From Corynebacterium guangdongense (GTDB lineage: Bacteria > Actinomycetota > Actinomycetes > Mycobacteriales > Mycobacteriaceae): a stretch of 64,000 bases of DNA. Numbering within the stretch: position 1 is the stretch's first letter; every line of letters starts with the position of its first letter. The DNA lies in NCBI RefSeq assembly GCF_030408915.1, contig NZ_CP047654.1, forward strand, positions 558,001-622,000, written 5' to 3'. A program made the translations under genes and the position numbers. Below the pieces are notes generated by a model. It searched no databases. It was not told the origin of the DNA and worked only from the letters and a program-made list of their open reading frames with translations. Below, piece after piece: positions 36,672-46,800 of the stretch.

Positions 36672-38164
36672 TGCGGGTGGCCGCCCTGTGGTTCCCGGAC
36701 TGGCCGATCCAGGCCGCGCGCCGGGAGCTCGGTATCGAGGGTCCCCTCGCCATCGTGAGGAACCACCGCATCCGCGTGCATTCGGGAGGCCTCCGGCGCG
36801 GGATGAAGGTGCGTCAGGCGCAGGCGCTCATTCCTGCGCTGACCCTGCTCGACGACGCCCCCGACCGCGACGGACGCGTCTTCGCCGAGATTGCCGCCGG
36901 CCTCGATGACGTCGCCTCCTCCATCGAGGTGCTGCGCCCCGGGCTGGTCCTCGTCGACGCCTCGGCCGCCGCCCGCTTCCACGGCGGGGAGAACGTCGCC
37001 GTCGAGATGCTTCTCGACGCCGCCACCCGCATCAACCTCGACGTCCAGGTGGGCGTGGCCGATGAGATAGCCACCGCAGTGCTGGCCGCGCGCCACAACC
37101 GGATCGTCACGGATTCCAGCGATTTCCTGTCCGGCCTGCCCCTCCGGTCCCTGGAGGCGGTGGATTGTGACCGGAGCATCCTGTCCTCGCTGAACATTCT
37201 CGGGGTGCGCACCCTGGGCGAACTGGCGGCCCTCCCGGCCGAGTCCGTGGCGACGCGCTTCGGTTCCGCGGGCATGCTTTGTCACCGCATCGCCCGGGCG
37301 GAACCTGACCGCCGCGTCGCCCCCGAACCGCAGGCGCCCCCGCTGGCGGTGACGGTGGCGCCGGAGGAACCCATCGAGCGCGTCGATGAGGCGGCCTTCG
37401 CCGGCCGCGCCCTGGCCGCGCGGTTGCACGGGAAACTGCGTGACGCCGGGCAGGTGTGCCTGCGTCTGCAGGTCACTGCGGAGGTGGAACAGGGCGTGGT
37501 GGAGCGGGTCTGGCGGACGCGGGAGCCCCTCACGGAATCCGCCACCGCTGATCGGGTGCGCTGGCAACTCGACGGCTGGCTCACCGGCGGCAACTCCGGC
37601 CGCATTCTCTCCCTGACCCTGACCGCCCTGGACGTCGCCGTCCCCGTCGCCGGTGAGCTCTGGCGGGACGGCGCCTCCGCGGCGGCGGCGCGGCGCGTCG
37701 TTGAGCGCGTGCAGTCGACGCTCGGCGTCGACCGCGTGCTGCAACCCCGGCATGCCGGTGGGCGGGGAGTGGCGGAAAGGATTGACTTCATCCCCTTCGG
37801 TGAGCGGCCCATCCCCGGGCTGGACGGGTCCTGGCCTGGTCGGATTCCTTCACCGCTGCCCGCGCGGCTCGGCTCCGGCCCGCAGCACCCCGCCGCACGG
37901 GTCCGGCTTGTCGACGCGCGCGCCGCCGACGTCTACGTCACCGCGGAAGCGCTGCTCAGCTCCGATCCCTACGCTCTCGGGTGGGGCCGGGCCCGCTACC
38001 TGGTCGTCGCCTGGTCCGGGCCGTGGCCGGTGGATCTGGGGTGGTGGCATGGCCGGCGGCGGGTGGCCCGCCTGCAGGTGGTGGGCGTGGACGGCGCGGA
38101 GGAACAGAGGGCCTGGCTGCTCATCTGGGTGAAGGGGTGGCGGGTGGAGGCCACCTACGGTTAG
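36671..38164 (+). CDS. imuB: ImuB, inactive Y-family polymerase of the mutasome
   Basis: A 497-residue Y-family polymerase relative. The N-terminal metal motif of active enzymes (DxDxFFA) is replaced by LWFPDWPIQAA, and the second acidic motif (SxDE) by LVDASAAARFHG, so the catalytic acids are missing, as in mycobacterial ImuB. The helix-hairpin-helix part (LSSLNILGVRTLGELAALP) and little-finger domain are present. A GELWRDG stretch occupies the place where the clamp-binding motif lies in relatives, but it is degenerate. It should act as an adaptor between DnaE2, ImuA' and the sliding clamp. The start may be ATG 36671 or GTG 36668. Confidence 0.9.
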   Translation: MRVAALWFPDWPIQAARRELGIEGPLAIVRNHRIRVHSGGLRRGMKVRQAQALIPALTLLDDAPDRDGRVFAEIAAGLDDVASSIEVLRPGLVLVDASAAARFHGGENVAVEMLLDAATRINLDVQVGVADEIATAVLAARHNRIVTDSSDFLSGLPLRSLEAVDCDRSILSSLNILGVRTLGELAALPAESVATRFGSAGMLCHRIARAEPDRRVAPEPQAPPLAVTVAPEEPIERVDEAAFAGRALAARLHGKLRDAGQVCLRLQVTAEVEQGVVERVWRTREPLTESATADRVRWQLDGWLTGGNSGRILSLTLTALDVAVPVAGELWRDGASAAAARRVVERVQSTLGVDRVLQPRHAGGRGVAERIDFIPFGERPIPGLDGSWPGRIPSPLPARLGSGPQHPAARVRLVDARAADVYVTAEALLSSDPYALGWGRARYLVVAWSGPWPVDLGWWHGRRRVARLQVVGVDGAEEQRAWLLIWVKGWRVEATYG

Positions 38165-38736
38165 TTCTGGACGATGTCCACGACGAGGCGCTTGGGCTCC
38201 TCGAGAACCTGCACGGAGTAGGCGGCTTGGCGCTGCAGGCCGATGACGAACTGGGATCGGCCCTCGAAGGTGCCGACACTGATGACCTCGTTCACGTTGC
38301 CGGAGCCCGGGATGCGACCCAGCCGGGGATCCTCCATGCCCAGTTCAAACGGGTAGGCCGTGCCGTCAATGTTGACGTTGAGTGCGATGGCGCCTTCGTG
38401 GGCCACCGGGGTGCCGGAGCCCTGCTGGGACGGCTTGTTCGTGTAGTCGATGAACCAGCCGGGCTCACCGCTGCCCACGAGGTCGAAGACGACGCGGTCG
38501 AAGCCTTCGTGGCTGCCGACGCGGACGTTGACGACCATGAGTTGGGCGGGGGCTTCCGGGCGCTGCGTCTTCACCGTGGTGTTCGCGTTGCCGAGCGGGG
38601 TCAGTCCGACGCCGGTTCCGGCGGTGCTGGCGGCGAGGGTGGTGCCGCCTTGGGCAGGGCTGCAGGCGACGAGGCCGACGGCCATGGAGGTCACGAGCAG
38701 AGCGAGGCGGGCTGTCGTGCGAAGGTCTGCGCTCAT
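38161..38736 (-). CDS. AMIN-like domain lipoprotein
   Basis: A 191-residue secreted lipoprotein. The signal peptide (LALLVTSMAVGLVAC) ends in a lipobox, so the mature protein is attached to the membrane at Cys. A low-complexity linker precedes an AMIN-like beta domain of about 120 residues, with GFDRVVFDLVG and RLVVDIVQN at its two ends. Such domains bind wall polymers and are found in corynebacteria as AMIN-like proteins. TACGGT lies seven bases before the ATG (leaderless). The gene is convergent with imuB with a four-base overlap. Confidence 0.88.
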   Translation of the reverse strand: MSADLRTTARLALLVTSMAVGLVACSPAQGGTTLAASTAGTGVGLTPLGNANTTVKTQRPEAPAQLMVVNVRVGSHEGFDRVVFDLVGSGEPGWFIDYTNKPSQQGSGTPVAHEGAIALNVNIDGTAYPFELGMEDPRLGRIPGSGNVNEVISVGTFEGRSQFVIGLQRQAAYSVQVLEEPKRLVVDIVQN

Positions 38737-38949
38737 GCCTGCCACCGTAACTAGGGGGTCACAAGGATGAAAATTAAAACGGGGGTCCCCCAGTGATTGT
38801 ATCCGCATCGTTATAGAGGCCATGCATTCGCCTGTATAAAATGCGGGAAGGTGGCGAACTGGCCCCGAAAGGGGGTGGCGTGTCTGCGGTCTCGGATAGC
38901 TTCAATTTCGAACGTATGAGCTAACATATTTTTCGGGGGAAGAGCAGCT
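38737..38949. other. Intergenic region upstream of the HNH gene
   Basis: A 213-base region, moderately AT-rich on its right side. CATATT near 38925-38930 may be the -10 of the HNH gene, with GGGGGAAGAG as its ribosome-binding site. TCGAAC at 38908-38913 resembles half a LexA site, but the other half is poor. Confidence 0.4.
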
Positions 38950-40170
38950 GTGACTGACGGAGATGACGGTCCCTACTACGCGCTATGTTCACCACACGAT
39001 CCGATCGCGCAGGCGGCCCTGGTGGCGCGCCGCGCGGACTACGCCGCCTGGCGGGTCTGCCACTCGCAGGTCGGACCACTGACCGAAGGCAACCGGGACT
39101 GGGACGAGCACGCCGCCGAGCTCAGGGCCTCGCCCGGCGGCACCCCACGCTTTATTGAGTCCCACCTGGTTGCGCTCGACGTCCTGGACCGGCTGCCGTC
39201 GCTCAGGCGTCTCGTCGAGGACATGATGCATCTCGACATGTACACGCTGGTCCGCATCGCGGAGGTCATCTTCAAGCTCGATCCCGATCTCGACGGGGAC
39301 GCCGGGGCATGGGCGTTCCTCGATGAGCAGCTCACCGCCTACCTCACTCCGAAGAGGGCCGCGCAGGTGCTGCCGACTCCCGCGGCGATCACCCGGAAGC
39401 TCAGGCAGCTGCTTTCGCTGCTCCAGGCCGAGATACCGGACGGGAAGAAGAAGGAGAGGGAACAGAAGAGGGAGCTCGACGACGGGTACCTGCAGTATCC
39501 GGATGGTCCCGGCACCGTCGGCACCGCGATCAGCCATGATCAGGCCACCGCCGCCATCATTGACCGGGCACTGCGTGAGCATGCGGCGCAGAAAGGCCTC
39601 ACCATCGCGGAGGCGCACGCCGACATCGTCCTCAACCAGGTCACCGTCAGTGTGACGATGAACGTCTACAAGGCCAACGACATCCCGGGCGCCCCGACGT
39701 TCCTCCCCGACCGGACCCTGCTGACGGAGGAAGCCGAGGAGAAGCTGGATGAGCACGTCGGCCGGGTGCGGGACATGGACGAGGCCGCGCACTCTGAGGT
39801 GGAGGGGTACTCGCCCTCCGGAGCGCAGCGCGCCTACCTGGAAGGGCGGGACGGGACCTGCCGATGGCCCGGGTGCGACGCCCCCGCGGAGGGGACGGAC
39901 AAGGACCATCGCGTCAACCATGCCGACGGCGGGGCGACTTCACCCAGGAACATGGTCTGCCTCTGCCGCCGCCACCACAACCGAAAGACGGAGAAGCTGA
40001 TCCACTACCTCTTCGACGACGTCACCGGCGACGTCTACTGGCTCTTCGCCAACGGGAAGTGGGTGGTCGATGAAGCGGCCGGGCCACTGGCCCCGGCCAA
40101 TCGCCGCTGGCTCTCGACCCTGGGTGAGCGTCTGAAGAAACGCCGGGCCCGGCTGTGGGGAACCGCCTGA
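38950..40170 (+). CDS. DUF222/HNH endonuclease-domain protein
   Basis: A 406-residue protein with a helical DUF222-like N-terminal part and a C-terminal HNH nuclease motif: CRWPGCDAP, then DKDHRVNHADGG, NMVCLCRRHHNRK. The two CxxC-type pairs would bind a structural zinc, and the DH and HH residues the catalytic metal. Such genes occur in multiple copies in corynebacterial and mycobacterial genomes, often near mobile elements; their function is not settled. A Lys/Glu-rich stretch at about 160-180 is predicted to be a coiled coil. The start is GTG. The next gene is convergent. Confidence 0.88.
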   Translation: MTDGDDGPYYALCSPHDPIAQAALVARRADYAAWRVCHSQVGPLTEGNRDWDEHAAELRASPGGTPRFIESHLVALDVLDRLPSLRRLVEDMMHLDMYTLVRIAEVIFKLDPDLDGDAGAWAFLDEQLTAYLTPKRAAQVLPTPAAITRKLRQLLSLLQAEIPDGKKKEREQKRELDDGYLQYPDGPGTVGTAISHDQATAAIIDRALREHAAQKGLTIAEAHADIVLNQVTVSVTMNVYKANDIPGAPTFLPDRTLLTEEAEEKLDEHVGRVRDMDEAAHSEVEGYSPSGAQRAYLEGRDGTCRWPGCDAPAEGTDKDHRVNHADGGATSPRNMVCLCRRHHNRKTEKLIHYLFDDVTGDVYWLFANGKWVVDEAAGPLAPANRRWLSTLGERLKKRRARLWGTA

Positions 40171-40244
40171 GCAGGCTCGGGAAATGGGGGAGGAAAATGG
40201 AACAACCGCCCGAGAAGCGCGATCCTCGGACGGTCGTCTGACGC

Positions 40245-40922
40245 CTAGCGTCGCATGATCTTCTTCGACAGCCAGTTGCCGAAGACCTGCGCCAGCTGAA
40301 CGATGACCACGATGACCAGGACGGCTGCCCAGGTCGCCTCCTGGTCGAAGGCGCGGTAGCCGTAGACGATGGCGAAATCGCCCAGGCCACCGGCGCCGAC
40401 GTAGCCGGCCATCGCGGACATGTCGACGATGGCGATGAACAGGAAGGTGTAACCGAGGATCAGGGGGCCGAGTGCCTCGGGAATGATCACCGTGCGGATG
40501 ATGCGCCACGGCGAGGCGCCCATCGCCCGGGCGGCCTCAATCTTGCCCGGGTGGATGGCGACGAGGTTCTGCTCGACGATACGGGCCACCGAGAACGTCG
40601 CGGCAATGACCATGACGAATACCGCCGCGTTCCTGCCGATGGTCGTGCCCACCACCTCAATGGTCACCGGCGCCATCATCGCGATGAGGATGATGAACGG
40701 GATCGGACGGATGAAGTTCACCAGAAAATTCAGCACCCAGTAGACGGCCTTGTTCTGCAGGATCCCGCCCTGTCGGGTGGTGAACAGGAGGATGCCGACG
40801 AGCAGTCCCAGGACACCGGCGGCCACCAGCGTGATGATGACCATGTAGAGGGTGTCCCAGACGGCCTCGGCGAAAGTCGGGCCCAGGCGCTCCCAGTCGG
40901 CCGCGAGAAGCGTTGTCGTCAT
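40245..40922 (-). CDS. metI: Methionine ABC transporter permease MetI
   Basis: A 225-residue permease with five membrane helices. The coupling-helix EAA motif is EAARAMGASPWRIIRTVIIPEALGP (near residue 130). It belongs to the MetI family of D/L-methionine importers. Its ATG overlaps the end of metN by four bases. It is the last gene of the metQ-metN-metI operon on the minus strand; genes are convergent at its downstream end. Confidence 0.95.
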   Translation of the reverse strand: MTTTLLAADWERLGPTFAEAVWDTLYMVIITLVAAGVLGLLVGILLFTTRQGGILQNKAVYWVLNFLVNFIRPIPFIILIAMMAPVTIEVVGTTIGRNAAVFVMVIAATFSVARIVEQNLVAIHPGKIEAARAMGASPWRIIRTVIIPEALGPLILGYTFLFIAIVDMSAMAGYVGAGGLGDFAIVYGYRAFDQEATWAAVLVIVVIVQLAQVFGNWLSKKIMRR

Positions 40923-41926
40923 CGGCGAATCTCCTCAATCTCGGTGGTCAGGTTAAGGGAGCGATAAAACTCCTCAATTGCCGCATCCGGTCCGGTGAGA
41001 CGGACCGTGACCTTGCCGAAGGACTTCTTCTGCAGGGTCGTCACGCCACCGTGGACGACGTCGAGGGAACCGCCGGCGTCGATGAACCTGGCCGACGCGG
41101 AGAAGAACCCGCTCTCCTCGGTCAGGGCGATGGTGAACAGTCGCCCGGCGTGGGCCAGCAGATCCTCGGCCTCGACCTCGTCCGGGGTGTTGCGCAGCGA
41201 GGTGGCGACAAAGCGTTTCGCCACCGCAGTCTCCGGGTTGGAGAAGACGTCGTAGACCGTCCCGTACTCGACGACGCGCCCCCGCTCCATGACCGCGACC
41301 TTGTCGGCGATCGAACGGACCACGTCCATTTCGTGGGTGATCACGACGATGGTGATGCCGAACTCCCGGTTGACCTTGCGCAGGAGATCGAGGACCTCAT
41401 GCGTGGTCTCCGGATCGAGGGCGGAGGTGGCTTCGTCGGCGAGCAGCAGGCGCGGGTTGGTGGCGAGCGCACGGGCGATGCCGACGCGCTGCTTCTGCCC
41501 GCCGGAAAGCTGTTCCGGAAAGCTCTTCGCACGATCGCCCAGGCCCACGAACTCGAGCAGTTCCCGGACCCGGGCCTTGCGGTCCTTGGCACCGATGATC
41601 TCCAGCGGATATTCGACGTTGCGGGCCGCGGTGCGGGAGTCCAGCAGGTTGAACTGCTGGAAGATCATGCCGATGTCCTGGCGGATGGTGCGCAGCTGCT
41701 TCTCGGACTTGCCGACGACGTCGACGCCGTCGAGGAGAATGCTGCCGCCGGTTGCCGTGTCCAGGCCGTTGATCAGCCGAACCAGGGTGGATTTGCCGGC
41801 CCCGGAATAGCCGATGACACCGAGTATCTCGCCGGGCTCGACCGTGAAGCTCACGTTGTCGACGGCGACGATATCGGTGTCGAAGACTTTGGACACGCCT
41901 TGAAACTCAATGCGTGTACCTGCCAT
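40919..41926 (-). CDS. metN: Methionine ABC transporter ATP-binding protein MetN
   Basis: A 335-residue ATPase that powers methionine uptake. Walker A is GYSGAGKSTLVR (near residue 38), the signature LSGGQKQRVGIARAL, and Walker B LLLADEATSALDP. The last 80 residues (TEESGFFSASARFIDAGGSLD and onward) form the NIL/ACT-like domain that binds methionine and inhibits transport when internal methionine is high. It begins two bases after the metQ stop and overlaps metI, so the three genes form one operon. Confidence 0.96.
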   Translation of the reverse strand: MAGTRIEFQGVSKVFDTDIVAVDNVSFTVEPGEILGVIGYSGAGKSTLVRLINGLDTATGGSILLDGVDVVGKSEKQLRTIRQDIGMIFQQFNLLDSRTAARNVEYPLEIIGAKDRKARVRELLEFVGLGDRAKSFPEQLSGGQKQRVGIARALATNPRLLLADEATSALDPETTHEVLDLLRKVNREFGITIVVITHEMDVVRSIADKVAVMERGRVVEYGTVYDVFSNPETAVAKRFVATSLRNTPDEVEAEDLLAHAGRLFTIALTEESGFFSASARFIDAGGSLDVVHGGVTTLQKKSFGKVTVRLTGPDAAIEEFYRSLNLTTEIEEIRR

Positions 41927-41928
41927 GT

Positions 41929-42810
41929 TTAGGAGTTCTCCTCTTCCAGGCGCTGCAGGATCTGCTCGAGGTCCTCGCGCGGACGGTCCACGGCGACGGC
42001 GGTGCCGCCGGAGGATTCCTGGACGGCCTCGGCGACGGCCGGGTCCTTCCAGAGCTCGGCGAGCTCGTTGATGCGCTCGTCGTCGGCCTTCTCCGGGGTG
42101 GTGGCCCAGATGTTGATGTACGGCTCGGCGCCCTCGGAGTTCGGATCGTCCTCGAGGATGGCGTCGTCCGGGTTCAGGCCTGCACGAAGGACGAAGCTGT
42201 TGTTGACGACGGCAGGCTCGCCGGAGTTGTAGGCGATGGTGGTCTGCGCGGCGTCGACCGGGGTGACCTCGACCTTGGAGGCTGCCTGGTCGACGTCTGC
42301 CGGGGTCGGGCTCAGCAGGCCCTCCTCCTTGAGGGTGACCAGGCCGTTGGCGGCCAGCAGGTTGATGGCGCGGCCCTGGTTGGTCGGATCGTTCGGGACG
42401 GCGACGCGCTGGCCCTCGATGCCGTCCAGGGAGTCGTGGCCGTCCCAGAACAGTGCCAGCGGGTAGATCTCGGTGGAGGAGATCGGGACCAGGTCGGCGC
42501 CGGCGCCGACGTTGTACTCCGCGAGGAACGCTAGGTGCTGGAACTTGTTGACGTCGATCTGATCCTGGACCAGGGCGTCGTTCGGGGTGTTGTAGTCCGA
42601 GAACGGAACGATCTCCATCTCGATGCCCTTCTCCTCGGCGAGGTCCGCGAAGACCTCCCACTCCGGAAGGTTGTCGTCGGTGGTGCCGACGCGGATGGGC
42701 TCATTGCTCTCGGCGGCGGTGTCGGTGCTCTCGGATTCGGAGGAGCACGCCACCAGGCTGGTAGCGGCGAGGGTGGCTGCAGTCAGCGTTGCAATGCGAC
42801 GGATGTTCAT
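41929..42810 (-). CDS. metQ: Methionine-binding lipoprotein MetQ
   Basis: A 293-residue substrate-binding lipoprotein of the NlpA family. The signal peptide LTAATLAATSLVAC ends in a lipobox at residue 23 or so. Family motifs are VPFSDYNTPNDAL, DVNKFQHLAFL and VAVPNDPTNQGRA. The ATG at 42810 is preferred to the longer frame because the signal peptide starts there. It is the promoter-proximal gene of metQNI; a palindrome and a McbR-like site lie just upstream. A second, shorter paralogue is encoded immediately upstream on the same strand. Confidence 0.95.
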   Translation of the reverse strand: MNIRRIATLTAATLAATSLVACSSESESTDTAAESNEPIRVGTTDDNLPEWEVFADLAEEKGIEMEIVPFSDYNTPNDALVQDQIDVNKFQHLAFLAEYNVGAGADLVPISSTEIYPLALFWDGHDSLDGIEGQRVAVPNDPTNQGRAINLLAANGLVTLKEEGLLSPTPADVDQAASKVEVTPVDAAQTTIAYNSGEPAVVNNSFVLRAGLNPDDAILEDDPNSEGAEPYINIWATTPEKADDERINELAELWKDPAVAEAVQESSGGTAVAVDRPREDLEQILQRLEEENS

Positions 42811-42832
42811 GGTCCGGTCCTTGTCTTGGGGG

Positions 42833-42851
42833 TACGGAAGTGACTTCCGTA
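42833..42851. promoter_or_regulatory. 19-base perfect palindrome before metQ
   Basis: TACGGAAGT-G-ACTTCCGTA is symmetrical over its whole length and centred 32 bases upstream of the metQ ATG. Its position near the expected transcription start suits an operator. It matches no corynebacterial regulator motif that I know. Confidence 0.6.
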
Positions 42852-42865
42852 AACTTAGCAAATGC

Positions 42866-42881
42866 TGTACCGCTTGGTCTA
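42866..42881 (-). promoter_or_regulatory. McbR-like operator of metQNI
   Basis: On the minus strand the sequence reads TAGAC-N6-GTACA, resembling the McbR consensus TAGAC-N6-GTCTA with two mismatches in the right half. McbR represses sulfur-amino-acid genes in C. glutamicum, and metQ is a known kind of target. Confidence 0.45.
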
Positions 42882-42907
42882 TTTAGGGACAATGAGTGGT
42901 CCGGAGG

Positions 42908-43750
42908 CTAGCGGTCGAACCAGCGCTCCTCCTGTTCCAGAATGCGCTGGAGCTCGGCCCGGCCCTTGTCGACCGGCACGGCGGTGCCGCGGGAGGATTC
43001 AATGACGGCCTCGTCGACGGCCGGGTCGTGCCAGAGGTCGACGAGTTCATTGAGCCGTTCGTCGTCGACCTTGTCCGGCGTGGTCGCCCACACGTAGGTG
43101 TACGGCTCGGAGGCGACGTCGGCGGGGTCGTCGGAGGCGAGCGCGCTGCTGGCGTCGACCCCGGCCAGCGCCAGCCCGGAGCTGGGGATGACGGCGGCGG
43201 AACCCTCCTCGAAGGCGGCGACGACCTCCGCCGGGGCGACCGGACGCACGGTGACCTCAGAGTCCGCCGCCAGGATGTCCGCCGGCGTCGGATGTGCGGG
43301 GGCGCCTTCGCGCAGCGTGACCAGGCCCGCGTCCCGGAGCAGGTTGATGGCGCGGCCCTGATTGGCGGCGTCCTGGGGGATGGTGACCTCCTCGCCCCTC
43401 ACCTCCGCGAGGCCGCCCTCGAAGTACAGGCCCAGCGGGTAGACGGCCGTCGAGGCGATCGGGACGAGGTCCTCCTCCGCGCGGACGTTGTAGCCGCCGA
43501 GGTAGCTCAGGTGCTGGAAGTTGTTGAGGTCGATCTGGCCGCTGGCGAGTGCGTCGTTGGGCGTCGTGTAATCGCCGTAGGTGACGATCTCGACCTCAAA
43601 TCCGTGCTCCCGCGCCAGTTCCTGGAACACGTGCCATTCGCGCTGGTTCGCGTCGATGGCGCCGATGCGGATGGTGTCGGAGGGCGCGTCCGTGCAGGCC
43701 ACTAAAGTGACTGCACTGAACGCGACAAGGGCGAGGCTGCGAAGGCGCAC
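42908..43750 (-). CDS. Second MetQ-like substrate-binding lipoprotein
   Basis: A 280-residue NlpA-family lipoprotein. The signal peptide LALVAFSAVTLVAC ends in a lipobox. It shares YGDYTTPNDALASGQIDLNN, FQHLSYLGG and IPQDAANQGRA with MetQ, but the identity is only moderate, so the ligand may differ (methionine sulfoxide, a methionine peptide or another isomer). It is encoded upstream of metQ in the same direction and may share the MetNI permease. The start is GTG 43750 after GAAAGG. Its promoter (TAGATT on the minus strand at 43783-43788) overlaps the LexA box of dnaE2. Confidence 0.88.
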   Translation of the reverse strand: MRLRSLALVAFSAVTLVACTDAPSDTIRIGAIDANQREWHVFQELAREHGFEVEIVTYGDYTTPNDALASGQIDLNNFQHLSYLGGYNVRAEEDLVPIASTAVYPLGLYFEGGLAEVRGEEVTIPQDAANQGRAINLLRDAGLVTLREGAPAHPTPADILAADSEVTVRPVAPAEVVAAFEEGSAAVIPSSGLALAGVDASSALASDDPADVASEPYTYVWATTPDKVDDERLNELVDLWHDPAVDEAVIESSRGTAVPVDKGRAELQRILEQEERWFDR

Positions 43751-43801
43751 GGGGATCCTTTCAGGATTTCTGGACGGGGTTCAATCTAGCATCCGAACTA
43801 T

Positions 43802-43817
43802 TAGAACCTATGTTCGA
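43802..43817 (+). promoter_or_regulatory. LexA (SOS) box of dnaE2
   Basis: TAGAACCTATGTTCGA matches the corynebacterial LexA consensus TCGAAHANNTGTTCGA at all but two positions. It lies 22 bases before the dnaE2 ATG, upstream of a -10-like TAGGCT at 43827-43832 that ends seven bases before that ATG. Confidence 0.85.
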
Positions 43818-43839
43818 CTGGGGGGGTAGGCTTCGGATC

Positions 43840-46800
43840 ATGAGGTTCAACGCGAAGCCACTGAACTGGTCCCGGATGGAGGCCATCCTGTCCGGGCGCA
43901 GTGAGCCGACCCCGGTGCCCGCCTCGGCGGGCGTCGACAAGCCTGTCCCGGGAAAGGATGCGACCCCTTTCGCCGAGCTGCACGCCACCAGCTCCTACGC
44001 GTTCCTGGCCGGGGCCGCCGACCCGGACGCCATGGTCGCCCGGGCCGTCGAACTCGGGCTGACGCACCTGGCGCTGCTCGACCGGGACGGCTTCTACGGG
44101 GCCGTGCGTTTCGCGGAGGCCGCCCGGGAGGTGGGCCTGGCCACGGTGCACGGCGCCGAAATCTCCCTCGAGCGGCCCCTGACCCTGCTGTGCCGCGGGC
44201 CCGAGGGCTACCGTCGCCTCTCCCACCTGATGTCGGACGCGCACATGCGCACGCGGGCGAAGAATGAGGTCGCCTACCTGCAGATCGAGCAGATCGCCGA
44301 GGAACTGGGCGGGCACTGCGTCGTGCTCGTCGACCACCCCTGGACGCCGCAGATGGGCAGGCTTGTCGACGCCTTCGGGGAGGACAACCTCGTCCTCGAG
44401 TACGCGGTGACCATGAGGCCGGAGGACGCGGACCACCACCGTCTGCTCGACAGGTTCAACAATCTGCGCGGCATCGTCTCCGCCCGGCCAGCGGCGGCGA
44501 CCCGGCAGGACGGCCGCCTGGCCGCGGCAAAATACTCCCTGGGCATGCGCCGCTCGCTGGCGGGCGCGGAGCGGGATCTGCACCCCATGGGCGCACCGTG
44601 GCTGCGCTCGGGGGAGCAGATGCTGCGCATGAGCCGGCGTCCGGACCTGGTGGCGAACGCGGTGACGCTGGCCGAGGAGCTGTCGTTCCCGCTGGCGCTG
44701 GTGGCCCCGGAGCTGCCGGACTTCGAGACGCCGGCGGGGCACACGGAAATGAGCTGGCTGGCGGAGCTGACGAGGGAGCGGGCGCGGCTGCGTTACCGCT
44801 CGCGGCCCCCGGAGATACAGGCCCGGGCGATGACGCAGATCGATCATGAACTCGGCGTCATCGGGTCCCTGAACTTCCCGGGCTACTTTCTCATCGTCAA
44901 CGACCTGGTGGACTTCTGCCGGGACAACGACATCCTGTGCCAGGGACGCGGCTCCGCGGCGAACTCCGCGGTGTGTTTCGCGCTGGGCATCACCAACGCG
45001 GAGCCGATCTCGGCGGGGCTGCTGTTCGAACGTTTCCTGTCCCCGGAACGCGACGGACCGCCGGACATCGACATCGACATCGAATCCGGCCGACGCGAGG
45101 AGGTGATCCAGTACGTCTACGGCAGGTACGGGCGCGACAACGCGGCCCAGGTGGCCAACGTCATCACCTACCGGCGCAAGGGCGCGGTGCGCGACGCGGC
45201 GCGGGCGTTGGGTTACCCGCAGGGCGCGGCCGACGGCTGGGTCAAGGGCACGGCCGAGGTGCCGGGCGACGTCGCCGAGCTCGCCGCCGCCTTCCTGGGC
45301 CAACCCCGGCACCTGGGCATCCACTCCGGGGGCATGGTCATCTGCGACCGGCCCATCGCCGACGTCGTGCCCGTCGAGTGGGCGCGCATGGAGAACCGCT
45401 CCGTGGTCCAGTGGGACAAGGACGACTGTGCCGTGGCAGGGCTGGTCAAGTTCGACCTGCTCGGCCTGGGCATGCTCGAGGCGCTGCACCACATGATCGA
45501 CCTGGTGCGCCAGCAGTACGGCCGCACCGTCAACCTGTGGGAGCTGGACCTGGCGGACCCGGAGGTCTACGACATGCTCTGCCGGGCCGATGCGGTCGGG
45601 GTGTTCCAGGTGGAGTCGCGCGCACAGCTGGCGACGCTGCCCCGGCTCAAGCCCCGGACCTTCTTTGACCTGGTGGTGGAGGTGGCGCTGGTCCGTCCCG
45701 GCCCCATTCAGGGAGGTTCGGTGCACCCCTACCTGCGCCGGCGTGACGGGAGGGAGAAAATCGAGTACGACCACCCCGTGCTGGAGAAGTCGCTGGGCAA
45801 GACGCTCGGGGTGCCGTTGTTCCAGGAGCAGCTCATGCAGATCGCCGTCGACGCGGCGGGCTTCTCCGGCGGCGAGGCCGACCAGTTGCGCCGGGCGATG
45901 GGGTCGAAGAGATCGCCCGAGCGGATGGAGGCGCTACGCGTGCGTTTCCATGAGGGGTTGGAGCGGACCAACGGGATTGTCGGGGAGACCGCGGAGAAGC
46001 TGTGGAACAAGATCGTCGCCTTCGCGGCCTACGGCTTCCCGGAATCGCACTCGCAGTCCTTCGCCTCGCTCGTCTACTTCTCGGCCTGGTTCAAACACCA
46101 CTACCCGGCGGAGTTCTGCGTCGGCCTGCTGCGGGCGCAGCCGATGGGGTTCTATTCGCCGCAGTCGCTGATCCAGGACGCGCGTCGGCACGGCATCGAG
46201 ATCCTGCCGGTCGACGTCAACGAGTCCGGCGCCCAGGCGAAGGTTACGGACGGCCGCATTCGAGTGGGTCTCAATCTCATTGCCGGGCTGGGGGAGAAGG
46301 CGGCGGAGCGCGTCGAGCAGCATGCCCCCTACACCTCCATCGCGGATCTCTCGCGCCGGGCGGACCTCACGGTGGTGCAGACCGAGGCGCTGGCGAAGGC
46401 CGGCGCGCTGTCGACGTTCGGGGACCGGCGGCGGACGCTGTGGGAGGCGGGCGTCGCGGCGACGGAACGTGAGGGCATGCTGCCGGGACTCTCGGCGATC
46501 ACCGCGCCGACCCTGCCGGGGATGAACGCCTTCGAGCTGATGGTCGCGGACATCGTGACCACCGGCGTCACCGCGGACCGACAGCCGATGGCCATGGTGC
46601 GGGCGGGGTTGGCGGAGGCGGGGGTGTTGACGGCCGCCGCGCTCCGGACCGCGCGGGACAACTCGCGAGTCCGGGTGGCGGGGATCGTCACGCACCGCCA
46701 GCGCCCGCAGACGGCCTCCGGCCTGACGTTTCTGGGCTTGGAGGACGAGACCGGGCTGATCAACGTCATGGTCTCGCCGGGCCTGTGGAAGCGGCAGCGC

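Noticed and set aside
38906..38921. Possible LexA box before the HNH gene
   Set aside because: Only the TCGAAC half fits; the second half lacks GTTCGA.
43801..45774. 657-codon frame opposite dnaE2
   Set aside because: Antisense shadow; Arg/His/Gln-rich with no recognisable domain.
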